From positions 1 to 41,720 of the forward strand of contig CAMIVY010000026.1 of NCBI GenBank assembly GCA_946402275.1: a DNA stretch of 41,720 nt. Reading direction: 5' to 3'. The first letter of the stretch is position 1, and every line of letters starts with the position of its first letter. This stretch comes from an uncultured Prevotella sp. Its GTDB lineage: Bacteria > Bacteroidota > Bacteroidia > Bacteroidales > Bacteroidaceae. Below, in pieces: positions 15,466 to 23,556 of the stretch. The position numbers were made by a program, and so were the translations under genes. The notes under the pieces were generated by a model. It was given only the letters and a program-made list of their open reading frames with translations, did no database searches and was not told where the DNA came from.

Positions 15466-16473
15466 ATGAAGATGAACATGAAACAATGGGTGGCTGATGT
15501 CATCCGACAGAAAGAAGTGAAGGCCGTTCCTGTGATGACGCATCCAGGTATTGAACAGAACGGGCATACGGTGCGTCAGGCTGTCAGCGACGGACGTGTG
15601 CATGCCGAAGCTGTTTCGTGGCTCACCCAACACTATCCCAGTGCAGCCGCTTGTACCATTATGGACCTGACCACTGAGGCCGAGGCCTTTGGCGCTCAGA
15701 TTGCTTTCAGTGACGAAGCGGTGCCAGCTGTCTCTGGTCGTTTGCTGCCTGATGTTGAGAGCATCTATCGTCTGCAGGTTCCCTCCCTTTCAGCAGGGCG
15801 TATTCCCGCCTACCTAAAAGCCAACTTGTTGGCAGTTCGTGAGGTCACCGACCGTCCTCTGTTCAGCGGCTGTATCGGTCCATTCTCATTGGCAGGCAGA
15901 CTGTACGATATGTCAGAAATCATGGTGCTGATTTATGAGCATCCTGATGCTGCTCACACGTTGTTGGCTAAGTGTACGCAGTTCATCGAGAAATACTGTC
16001 AGGCGTTGAAGCTAACGGGAGCTAATGGTGTGGTGATGGCTGAGCCGGCAGCGGGTCTGATGTCAAACGACGATTGTCAGGCGTTCTCGTCGGACTATGT
16101 GAAGTATATTGTTGACAAAGTACAGGACGACCACTTTATCGTAGTATTGCACAACTGTGGCAACACGGGACAATGTACACGGGCGATGGTGTCCACAGGA
16201 GCTGCCGCCTATCATTTCGGTAACAAGTGTAAGATGGAAGAAGTGATTCGTGATGTGCCGCCTACCGCCTTGGCGATGGGTAATATTGACCCTGTCAGTG
16301 TGTTCAAGGACGCTCTGCCTTCAAAAATGCGTGAGACGGTGACAGACCTGTTGGAGAAAATGAAAGAATATCCTAACTTTGTGCTTTCCAGCGGTTGTGA
16401 CACGCCGCCACACACCCCGCTTCATAATATTGATACTTTCTTCGATGCGCTGAACGAATGGAATAAGAGGTGA
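15466..16473 (+). CDS. UroD-family corrinoid methyltransferase (MtaA/CmuA-like)
   Basis: A 335-residue protein from ATG 15466 (MKMNMKQWVADVIRQKEVKA); ATGs at 15472 and 15478 are also possible, and the longer frame to 15346 overlaps the divergent promoter region. It belongs to the uroporphyrinogen-decarboxylase superfamily but has the features of its methyltransferase branch. The zinc site HNCGN (within VVLHNCGNTGQC) and LSSGCDTPPHTPLHN near the C-terminus match the HxC...C pattern of MtaA/MtbA and CmuA. These enzymes move methyl groups between a corrinoid protein and a small acceptor or donor. The next gene overlaps by four bases and resembles a corrinoid reactivation protein, and the convergent 957-residue fusion carries a corrinoid domain, so this is likely one methyl-transfer locus. 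Confidence 0.8.
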   Translation: MKMNMKQWVADVIRQKEVKAVPVMTHPGIEQNGHTVRQAVSDGRVHAEAVSWLTQHYPSAAACTIMDLTTEAEAFGAQIAFSDEAVPAVSGRLLPDVESIYRLQVPSLSAGRIPAYLKANLLAVREVTDRPLFSGCIGPFSLAGRLYDMSEIMVLIYEHPDAAHTLLAKCTQFIEKYCQALKLTGANGVVMAEPAAGLMSNDDCQAFSSDYVKYIVDKVQDDHFIVVLHNCGNTGQCTRAMVSTGAAAYHFGNKCKMEEVIRDVPPTALAMGNIDPVSVFKDALPSKMRETVTDLLEKMKEYPNFVLSSGCDTPPHTPLHNIDTFFDALNEWNKR

Positions 16474-17117
16474 CCGAGAAGATCCTGACATACGACGACC
16501 TGATGATAACCTCTGTGGAAGTTTATGAGCAGATGGGTTATTACGATGCTGAGCCCGACGCGGTCACCAAAGCTGAGCTCACCCAAATTATCAGCGAGGT
16601 GAGCCAGTGGTTGCGCCCCCAGTTCTCGTATTTCGTGGTGAGCGTCCAACCCACTTTCGATATGGGAAACATCATCCTCCGTCAACTTCGTGGCTCGGAG
16701 GCCTATGCTCTTTTTATCTGTACGGCCGGGGTGGAGTATGAGGCCTATCAGCAACGCCTGAAGGAGCGGGGCGACATGGTGCGTGTGTTCATTGCCGATG
16801 CCTTGGGGAGTGTCATTGCTGAGAAGTGTGCCGACCAGATGGAGAAAGCTCTGCAGGAGAGCATTGATAAGTTAGGATGGAAACATACCAACCGTTTCTC
16901 GCCAGGCTATTGCGGATGGCATGTCTCGCAACAGCAGTTGCTCTTCCCCTTGTTCCAGGGGCATACCTGTGGTGTTAGACTGACCGACTCATCGCTGATG
17001 GTTCCTATCAAGTCGGTGAGTGGCATTGTTGGCTTAGGAAAGGACGTGCGCCATTTAGATTACACTTGTGGACTCTGCGATTTCAAACAGTGTTATAAAC
17101 GAAAGAAAAAGGCTTGA
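16470..17117 (+). CDS. Vitamin B12-dependent methionine synthase activation-domain-like protein
   Basis: A 215-residue protein that starts with GTG at 16470 inside the stop of the UroD gene (GTGA overlap), so it is translationally coupled. The sequence resembles the stand-alone version of the MetH reactivation domain: an N-terminal helical part, FICTAGVEYEAYQQRLKERG, VRVFIADALGSVIAEKCADQ, and RFSPGYCGWHVSQQQLLFPL, where the RxSPGY motif is the S-adenosylmethionine-binding signature. The C-terminus adds CGLCDFKQC, which could hold a metal or Fe-S centre as in corrinoid-activating proteins. In Bacteroides, MetH itself is known to depend on a separately encoded reactivation protein; here the domain sits beside UroD methyltransferases. 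Likely role: reductive remethylation of an inactivated corrinoid. Confidence 0.75.
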   Translation: MTEKILTYDDLMITSVEVYEQMGYYDAEPDAVTKAELTQIISEVSQWLRPQFSYFVVSVQPTFDMGNIILRQLRGSEAYALFICTAGVEYEAYQQRLKERGDMVRVFIADALGSVIAEKCADQMEKALQESIDKLGWKHTNRFSPGYCGWHVSQQQLLFPLFQGHTCGVRLTDSSLMVPIKSVSGIVGLGKDVRHLDYTCGLCDFKQCYKRKKKA

Positions 17118-17134
17118 AATATCAAGCCCTTTTC
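17107..17134. terminator. Bidirectional terminator between convergent methyl-transfer genes
   Basis: GGCTTGA (17111-17117, including the TGA stop) pairs with TCAAGCC (17122-17128). The stem is flanked by A5 on the left and a CTTTT run on the right, so it can terminate transcripts from both sides. Confidence 0.7.
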
Positions 17135-17136
17135 CA

Positions 17137-20010
17137 TTATAATTTTCCTAACAGTTGCTTTGCTACGGTGACAGCCGAGTTAGCATTGTCGCTATAGCCG
17201 TCGGCACCTATCTCATCGGCAAATCCTTGGGTGACAGGGGCACCGCCCACCATCACCTTCACCTGGTTGCGAATGCCAGCAGCCTCTAAGGCGTCAATGA
17301 CCTCCTTCATATATCCCATCGTGGTGGTCAGCAGTGCACTCATGCAAAGAATATCCGGCTGGTTCTTCTTTACCTCCTCGATAAACGTGTCAGCAGAAAC
17401 GTCGATACCGATGTTGACCACCTCGAAACCACATCCCTCCAGCATCGAAGCCACTAAGTTCTTGCCGATATCGTGCAGGTCACCCTTCACGGTACCTATG
17501 ACAACTTTTCCAATAGATGTGCTCGCACTACCAGCCATCATTGGTTTCAGCAGTTCTAGAGCCGCCTTCATGGCACGACCAGCCATTAGCAGCTGAGGAA
17601 CGAAAGCCTTACCGTCCTGGAAACGCTGGCCTACCTCTCCCATTGCGCGGATCATCTGTCCGTTGATGAGGTCCTGTGGTGTAATCTCCTGGGCAATAGC
17701 TTCCTTCGTAGCTGCTGCTGCCTCATCGCTCTTACCATTTAGAATGGCTTGGAAGAGACGCTCCTCTGGGGTGGCACTAGTGGGACTAGTGTTATTGGAA
17801 TCACAAGAAGGTCTCGTTTTACTAGTCAAGCTAGGCTCATTGGGGATAACAACAGTTGGCTGGGGCTCCTCCGTATTCAATGGTGTAAGGAAGAGTCTGT
17901 GAGCGGGTTCTATTACCTTGTTTATCAGGTGGATATGATGATCTGTTGTACCACAACATCCACCTACAATGTTTAGACAATGGTTCTCCAATAAAGGCCA
18001 TAGGTCAGCCACCAGACTCTCAGGTGTCTTGGTATAATGTCCCTTTCCGTCAGGCATGCCCGCATTGGGATAGATGCTCACCTTCGTGCCAAAACGAGCC
18101 ATTTGACAAACCAGAGGAGTCATAGCTTTGACGTCACTCACACAGTTGATACCTACCGAGAAGAGTTCGTCCTTCTTAAACGTACTGATAAATTCCAGAA
18201 TGTCTTGTCCCAGCATATTATGTCCATCGGGTGTCGATACCGAGAAACTCATCATAACGGGTAGGGTGGGAGCAATCCGCTTGGCTTCCTCAAATGCAAT
18301 ACGAGCAATCTGCGTGTCAAAGATGGTTTCTATCAGCAGCACATCAACGCCACCGTCCGCCAGTGCCTGAATCTGCTCGGCATAAGCCTCACGGAGGGTT
18401 GTTGCAAACTTTTCGCCTTTGTCTTTTCCCTCCTCACTGACGAAAGTCTTGCTGGTAGGTCCTATGCTTCCTGCAACATAACGTGGCTTCTCAGGTGTGG
18501 AATATTCCTCGGCACACTGGCGTGCTATCTGGACAGCAGCCAGGTTTATTTCCCTGCAAGAGTCCTTCAGCCCGAAGTCGCCCATGGAGATGCGTTGGGC
18601 ATTAAACGTATTCGTCTCGATGATGTCGGCACCCGCCTCCAGATATTTGCGATGGATGTCGCGAACCACGAAGGGAGCCGTCAGCGAGAGCACGTCGTTG
18701 CACCCTTTCAGGTCGTAGCTGTGATTGGCAAATCGTGCTCCACGGAAATCTTCCTCACGCAGCCCGTATTGCTGAATCATGGTGCCCATAGCACCGTCGA
18801 GCACAAGGATACGGTTGGAGGGTAACGCTTTGGGTTCGCTTGAATTATTAGTATCACTACAGAAGTCGGATTCTACCTTGTGGATAATTTCTTCCACCTC
18901 GCGGTCCACATCGTCCTTTACGTCTGCTGGATGCAGATTGCGACTATGCTCATATTCCTCTACGATGCGTAAGGCTTGTTCCACCTCCTGTTCGTTGTGG
19001 AAATCCATTTCCAGATGTACACCGTCGCCTCCGATATTGTCGAGTAGGGGTCTTAGCTCGTTCAGTGTCACCCAGCATGCCATAATGCTCTTGCCGCCAG
19101 CCAAGATTTTCTTGTACAAGTCGTACCATTTCGGACTACCGCCCTGAGGTTCTCCTACACCTGGTGTCCACTGGATAGCATTCAGTTCCTTGATTTCCAA
19201 CAGGGCATCTAGGTGGTGCATAGCACCCACACCATCCAGGTGGTATAGCGTATAGTCAATCTTCTGACACTGTTCACGTATAAACGGTTGTACGAAACGG
19301 CGATAGTCGTCCACGCTGATCATCGTCGATATGTCACTCTGCAGCTTCGACATCTTACCCGGTGCCCACGATGAGAAATAGCAGAAGGCCATCTCGTCGC
19401 CCTCGCGGATGATGTCGTACAACTCGTTGAATACTTGGAAATAGATGTCGTTAATCTGTTGCATCTGGTGCTCCAGCACCTCTGGTTGCATCACCGTGTC
19501 GAGCAGAACCTTGTCCGTACCCTTGATGGCTGCCAGAACGTCCATACCCTCCATTAGGTCCGGCATACCCACATAATAGTGGCCTTGTGCCTTCGCCTTG
19601 CACGCCTTCAGCAGTTCCTTGTGCAGCAACCAGTTAGGATGTTGTGGGTCGAACTTGATGTCGTCCGTATAGTTCGGATTGGGATGAATCCAGATAGTAT
19701 CCTCTCCACCTTCGAAGACACCACCCAGTATGGCAGCCAGTGAGCCTGGCCCCAGTTGCGTATTGGCAACCGGTAGCATATCGGCCATCAATGATGAATG
19801 AGCCACATACCAGTCCAGATATTCAGCACGCCATTGTGGGTCGAACCAACGCTGGTTCAGGTCCTTGTAAGGCTTGGGTGCAGCGATGTCCGCATGCGGC
19901 TTCACCCCCTCTTGAAAGTGTTCCCACATGTTGAGTACGATACCCTTGTGGTTCCACCAGTTGACATAATGCTTTTTGGTTTCTTCGAGATTCTGTTTCC
20001 AAGTGTTCAT
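17137..20010 (-). CDS. Three-domain fusion: UroD-type methyltransferase + homocysteine S-methyltransferase + cobalamin-binding
   Basis: A 957-residue cytosolic protein. Residues about 1-370 are a UroD-superfamily methyltransferase (YHLDGVGAMHHLDALLEI, GGDGVHLEMDFHNE). Residues about 400-700 are a homocysteine S-methyltransferase barrel: ILVLDGAMGTMIQQYGL at its start, zinc ligands Cys623 (GINCV) and Cys685-Cys686 (GGCCGTT). A Ser/Thr/Pro linker covers about 705-748. Residues about 750-825 form the four-helix cap and 835-957 the B12 domain, with GTVKGDLHDIGKNLV holding the DxHxxG cobalt ligand (His846). Compared with MetH it lacks the pterin-binding and activation domains and has a UroD domain instead. 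I infer methyl transfer from a non-folate donor through bound corrinoid to homocysteine, giving methionine. hemW lies 45 bases upstream on the same strand. Confidence 0.85.
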   Translation of the reverse strand: MNTWKQNLEETKKHYVNWWNHKGIVLNMWEHFQEGVKPHADIAAPKPYKDLNQRWFDPQWRAEYLDWYVAHSSLMADMLPVANTQLGPGSLAAILGGVFEGGEDTIWIHPNPNYTDDIKFDPQHPNWLLHKELLKACKAKAQGHYYVGMPDLMEGMDVLAAIKGTDKVLLDTVMQPEVLEHQMQQINDIYFQVFNELYDIIREGDEMAFCYFSSWAPGKMSKLQSDISTMISVDDYRRFVQPFIREQCQKIDYTLYHLDGVGAMHHLDALLEIKELNAIQWTPGVGEPQGGSPKWYDLYKKILAGGKSIMACWVTLNELRPLLDNIGGDGVHLEMDFHNEQEVEQALRIVEEYEHSRNLHPADVKDDVDREVEEIIHKVESDFCSDTNNSSEPKALPSNRILVLDGAMGTMIQQYGLREEDFRGARFANHSYDLKGCNDVLSLTAPFVVRDIHRKYLEAGADIIETNTFNAQRISMGDFGLKDSCREINLAAVQIARQCAEEYSTPEKPRYVAGSIGPTSKTFVSEEGKDKGEKFATTLREAYAEQIQALADGGVDVLLIETIFDTQIARIAFEEAKRIAPTLPVMMSFSVSTPDGHNMLGQDILEFISTFKKDELFSVGINCVSDVKAMTPLVCQMARFGTKVSIYPNAGMPDGKGHYTKTPESLVADLWPLLENHCLNIVGGCCGTTDHHIHLINKVIEPAHRLFLTPLNTEEPQPTVVIPNEPSLTSKTRPSCDSNNTSPTSATPEERLFQAILNGKSDEAAAATKEAIAQEITPQDLINGQMIRAMGEVGQRFQDGKAFVPQLLMAGRAMKAALELLKPMMAGSASTSIGKVVIGTVKGDLHDIGKNLVASMLEGCGFEVVNIGIDVSADTFIEEVKKNQPDILCMSALLTTTMGYMKEVIDALEAAGIRNQVKVMVGGAPVTQGFADEIGADGYSDNANSAVTVAKQLLGKL

Positions 20011-20055
20011 TGTCGTTGTTTTTTAAGAATAGACGCACTATAGGTTCAAATGTCA

Positions 20056-21183
20056 TCAGACGTAGATGAGTCCGCTCATCACCATGTCGCTGACAAACAG
20101 CCCCTTGCGTGTCAGTACCAGCCTATTGCCTTCCTTCCTCAACAGTCCGTCAGAGAGGAAGCGTTCCGCTTCCTTCAAGCAGTAGCGTTGGAATTTCTCC
20201 TTCAGTGTGGTAATGACCAGCCCGTCGCTGGTGCGCAGGGCCGTTGTTATGCAGTCGTTATAGTGTGTCTCCTCGTCTATCTCCTCCTGTTCTGCAGGTC
20301 TTTCACCTTTCTCTATCGCCATCATGTATTGCTGGATATCCGCCACATTCCAACTACGACTTTTGAGATCATAACTATGCGCTGCAGCTCCTAGTCCGAT
20401 ATAGGGTACATCATGCCAATAGCTCGAGTTGTGACGTGAACGGAATCCCGGTTTGGCAAAGTTCGATATCTCATAGTGCTCGTAGCCACTCTCTGTCATT
20501 TGGTCTATCAGCACCTCATACATCTGCCGCTCCACTTCCTCATTCCTTTCTCTTTTCACTTTTCGTTTTTCACTTTTCACTTGCTCATAGAGCACGGTTC
20601 CTTCTTCAATCATCAGGCAATAGGCTGACACATGCTCCACCTCCAGGCTCAGTGCCTTCCTGATATCTTGCTTCCAATCCTCTAGAGTCTCGTTTGGGAA
20701 GCCATACATCAGGTCGATGCTGATATTACGAAAGCCCGCCTCCCTTAGGATGTTAACCGCCTCTGCCACTTGTTGGGATGTATGGCGCCTATGTAGGAAA
20801 TGCAAACGCTTATTGTCGAAAGTCTGGGCACCCATTGAGACGCGGTTTACCCCTAGCTCTCTTAGGACATCGGCATACTCCTTCGTCACATCGTCTGGAT
20901 TCATCTCAATGGTTATTTCTTTTGCATTGTTTCCAAACACCTTATTTATATATATAAAGAGCTGGCGTAGTTGTCCTGTTGACAGTTGCGAGGGAGTGCC
21001 ACCACCCAGGTAGATGGTATCCAGGTTCATCTTTCCATCCACATTCCTCGTTCCTCTCATCTCCATTTCTTTGCATAGCGCATCTACATAGCGTTGTCGC
21101 TTGTCTATTGATACGGTGGAATAGAATGCGCAATAGATGCAGCGACTCTTACAAAAGGGGATATGTATGTATAAACCTGCCAT
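20056..21183 (-). CDS. hemW: HemW-like radical SAM protein (heme chaperone family)
   Basis: A 375-residue protein. The radical SAM cluster motif CKSRCIYCAF (CxxxCxxC) follows MAGLYIHIPF, the usual HemW start. Further family marks are YLGGGTPSQLSTGQL, RVSMGAQTFDNKRLHFLHRRHT, the GFPNETLEDW region and a winged C-terminal part. The pattern is that of HemW, once annotated as coproporphyrinogen III oxidase-like, which transfers heme. Residues about 201-214 (VKSEKRKVKRERNE) are a lysine/arginine-rich insertion encoded by simple repeat DNA (20551-20581). A minus-strand -7 element TACTTTTG lies at 21203-21210. The downstream fusion gene may be cotranscribed. Confidence 0.85.
   Translation of the reverse strand: MAGLYIHIPFCKSRCIYCAFYSTVSIDKRQRYVDALCKEMEMRGTRNVDGKMNLDTIYLGGGTPSQLSTGQLRQLFIYINKVFGNNAKEITIEMNPDDVTKEYADVLRELGVNRVSMGAQTFDNKRLHFLHRRHTSQQVAEAVNILREAGFRNISIDLMYGFPNETLEDWKQDIRKALSLEVEHVSAYCLMIEEGTVLYEQVKSEKRKVKRERNEEVERQMYEVLIDQMTESGYEHYEISNFAKPGFRSRHNSSYWHDVPYIGLGAAAHSYDLKSRSWNVADIQQYMMAIEKGERPAEQEEIDEETHYNDCITTALRTSDGLVITTLKEKFQRYCLKEAERFLSDGLLRKEGNRLVLTRKGLFVSDMVMSGLIYV
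20551..20581 (-). repeat. GTGAAAA-type repeat inside hemW
   Basis: On the minus strand this segment reads as successive AAGTGAAAA-like units (GTGAAAAGTGAAAAACGAAA, then AGTGAAAAG). The same kind of unit stands between genes at 41252-41276. Here it is in frame and encodes the basic insertion KSEKRKVKRE in HemW, at a position between conserved blocks. Confidence 0.6.
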
Positions 21184-21315
21184 ATTGTCTATAAAGTTTT
21201 TGCAAAAGTACTAAAATAGTTTAATATTTGAAAGCAAACGTAGGTTTTTTGGATGAAAATGCTTACCTTTAGCGTCCGATAATCGACTTTATACAACTTA
21301 AAACAATAAAACCTT

Positions 21316-23475
21316 ATGAAAGTTTATCAAACTAACGAGATTAAAAACATTGCACTCATTGGCAGTGCGGGTAGCGGCAAGACTACTCTTGCCGAAGCAA
21401 TGGTCTATGAAGCAGGCATCACCAAACGCCGCGGAACCGTAGAGGGTAAGAACACCATGAGCGACTATTTCCCTGTTGAGCAGGAATACGGCTACTCGGT
21501 GTTCTCTACTGTTTTTCATGTAGAGTGGAACAACAAGAAGCTGAACATCATCGACTGTCCGGGTTCTGACGACTTCGTGGGAGGTTCTATCACCGCCATG
21601 AACGTTACCGACCAGGCTGTCATCCTCGTCAACGGCCAGTATGGTCCTGAGGTAGGCACGATGAATGCATTCCGCAATACAGAGAAACTGAAGAAGCCCG
21701 TTATTTTCCTTGTCAACCAGCTCGATCGTGACAATTGCGATTACGATGCCATCTTGACTCAGTTGAAGGAAGTTTATGGTAACAACTGCGTTCCCGTGCA
21801 GTATCCCATCGCCACCGGTGCAGGTTTCAATAGTGTTATCGACGTGCTGTTGATGAAGAAATATTCTTGGAAGCCCGAGGGTGGTGCTCCCATTATCGAG
21901 GATATTCCCGCTGACCAGTTGGAGAAAGCCAAGGAGTGGAAGGCTAAGCTTGTAGAGGCCGCTGCTGCTGGTGACGACACGCTGATGGAGAAGTTCTTCG
22001 AGAGCGAGGACCTCAGCGAGGACGAGATGCGTGAGGGAATCCGCAAGGGTCTTGTCACACGTAGCATCTTCCCTGTCTTCTGCGTATGTGCAGGTCGCGA
22101 CATGGGTGTACGCCGTCTGATGGAGTTCTTAGGCAATGTGGTGCCCTTCGTCAGCGAGATGCCTGTCATCCAGAACACCGCCGGCAAGGATGTTCCTGCT
22201 GACGCTTCTGCTCCCACCTCGCTCTATTTCTTCAAGACTGGTGTTGAGCCCCATATCGGTGAGGTGCAGTACTTCAAGGTGATGAGCGGCGTCGTGAAGA
22301 GTGGCGACGACCTGACCAATGCCGACCGCGGCTCGAAGGAGCGCATCGGTACGATTTATGCCTGCGCAGGTGCCAACCGTATTCAGGTTGACCAGTTGGT
22401 AGCCGGTGATATCGGCTGTACCGTGAAACTGAAGGACGTGAAGACCGGCAACACGCTGAATGCCAAGGATGTAGATAATAAGTTCGACTTCATCAAATAT
22501 CCTAACTCCAAGTTCTCTCGTGCCATCAAGGCCGTCAACGAGGCAGAGACCGAGAAGATGATGGCAGCCCTGCAGCGCATGCGTCAGGAAGATCCCACAT
22601 GGGTTGTCGAGCAGTCTAAGGAGTTGCGCCAGATTATCGTGCACGGTCAGGGTGAATTCCACCTGCGCACCTTGAAGTGGCGTATGGAGAACAACGAGAA
22701 GATTCAGGTGGAATTCCAGGAACCGAAGATTCCTTACCGCGAGACCATTACCAAGATGGCCCGTGCCGACTATCGTCATAAGAAGCAGTCGGGTGGTGCA
22801 GGTCAGTTCGGCGAGGTACACTTGATAGTTGAGCCTTATACCGACGGCATGCCTGATCCTACCTCATTCACCATCAATGGTCAGGAGTTCAAGATGAACA
22901 TCAAGTCTAAGGAAGAGAAAGATCTGGAGTGGGGTGGTAAGCTCGTATTCATCAACAGCGTTGTCGGTGGTGCTATCGATATGCGCTTTATGCCCGCCAT
23001 CCTGAAGGGTATTATGGAGCGCATGGAGCAGGGGCCGTTGACGGGTTCTTACGCTCGCGATGTTCGTGTCATTGTTTACGATGGTAAGATGCACCCCGTT
23101 GACTCAAACGAATTGTCATTCATGTTGGCAGCCCGTAATGCCTTCAGTGCAGCCTTCAAGGAGGCTGGTCCAAAGGTGCTCGAGCCTATCTACGACCTCG
23201 AAGTACTTGTGCCTGCCGACTATATGGGTGACGTGATGTCTGACCTGCAGGGGCGTCGTGCCATCATCATGGGTATGGACTCCGAGAGCGGCTATCAGAA
23301 GCTCACCGCCAAGATTCCTTTGAAGGAGCTGGCAAGCTATTCTATCGCCCTGTCTTCTCTCACTGGAGGCCGTGCTTCGTTCACTACCAAGTTCGCCTCT
23401 TACGAGCTTGTTCCGAACGACATCCAGCAGGAGCTTATCAAGCAGCATGAGGCTGAGGTGAAAGACGAAGAGTAA
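21316..23475 (+). CDS. fusA2: EF-G paralogue with degenerate GTPase motifs (EF-G2 type)
   Basis: A 719-residue protein with the complete EF-G domain series. The P-loop is intact (GSAGSGKTT, residues 16-24), but the G3 motif is DCPGSDDF (80-87) instead of DTPGHVDF. The catalytic histidine is therefore Ser84. The G4 motif is NQLD (134-137) instead of NKxD. Domain IV keeps its loop (HKKQSGGAGQFGEVHLIVEP). The length and these losses fit the Bacteroides EF-G2 group, for which a paralogue in B. thetaiotaomicron was reported to support translocation without GTP hydrolysis during carbon limitation. I infer the same here; the canonical fusA should be elsewhere. It is monocistronic, divergent from hemW, with a terminator at 23495-23528. 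Confidence 0.8.
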   Translation: MKVYQTNEIKNIALIGSAGSGKTTLAEAMVYEAGITKRRGTVEGKNTMSDYFPVEQEYGYSVFSTVFHVEWNNKKLNIIDCPGSDDFVGGSITAMNVTDQAVILVNGQYGPEVGTMNAFRNTEKLKKPVIFLVNQLDRDNCDYDAILTQLKEVYGNNCVPVQYPIATGAGFNSVIDVLLMKKYSWKPEGGAPIIEDIPADQLEKAKEWKAKLVEAAAAGDDTLMEKFFESEDLSEDEMREGIRKGLVTRSIFPVFCVCAGRDMGVRRLMEFLGNVVPFVSEMPVIQNTAGKDVPADASAPTSLYFFKTGVEPHIGEVQYFKVMSGVVKSGDDLTNADRGSKERIGTIYACAGANRIQVDQLVAGDIGCTVKLKDVKTGNTLNAKDVDNKFDFIKYPNSKFSRAIKAVNEAETEKMMAALQRMRQEDPTWVVEQSKELRQIIVHGQGEFHLRTLKWRMENNEKIQVEFQEPKIPYRETITKMARADYRHKKQSGGAGQFGEVHLIVEPYTDGMPDPTSFTINGQEFKMNIKSKEEKDLEWGGKLVFINSVVGGAIDMRFMPAILKGIMERMEQGPLTGSYARDVRVIVYDGKMHPVDSNELSFMLAARNAFSAAFKEAGPKVLEPIYDLEVLVPADYMGDVMSDLQGRRAIIMGMDSESGYQKLTAKIPLKELASYSIALSSLTGGRASFTTKFASYELVPNDIQQELIKQHEAEVKDEE

Positions 23476-23494
23476 CTTTTCTCTCTATCATATT

Positions 23495-23528
23495 AAATGG
23501 GACTATCTGTTGAAGGATGGTCCCATTT
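23495..23528 (+). terminator. Terminator after EF-G2
   Basis: AAATGGGAC (23495-23503) pairs with GTCCCATTT (23520-23528), 16-base loop, followed by TCTGTTTCTTTATTTTTC. It lies 20 bases after the stop and could act in both directions, since the DUF2490 gene ends at 23557 on the other strand. Confidence 0.7.
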
Positions 23529-23556
23529 TCTGTTTCTTTATTTTTCTGTTTCTTTT

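Noticed and set aside
22129..22821. 230-codon minus-strand frame opposite the EF-G2 gene
   Set aside because: It is antisense to a conserved elongation factor with strong codon bias and has no promoter or family pattern.
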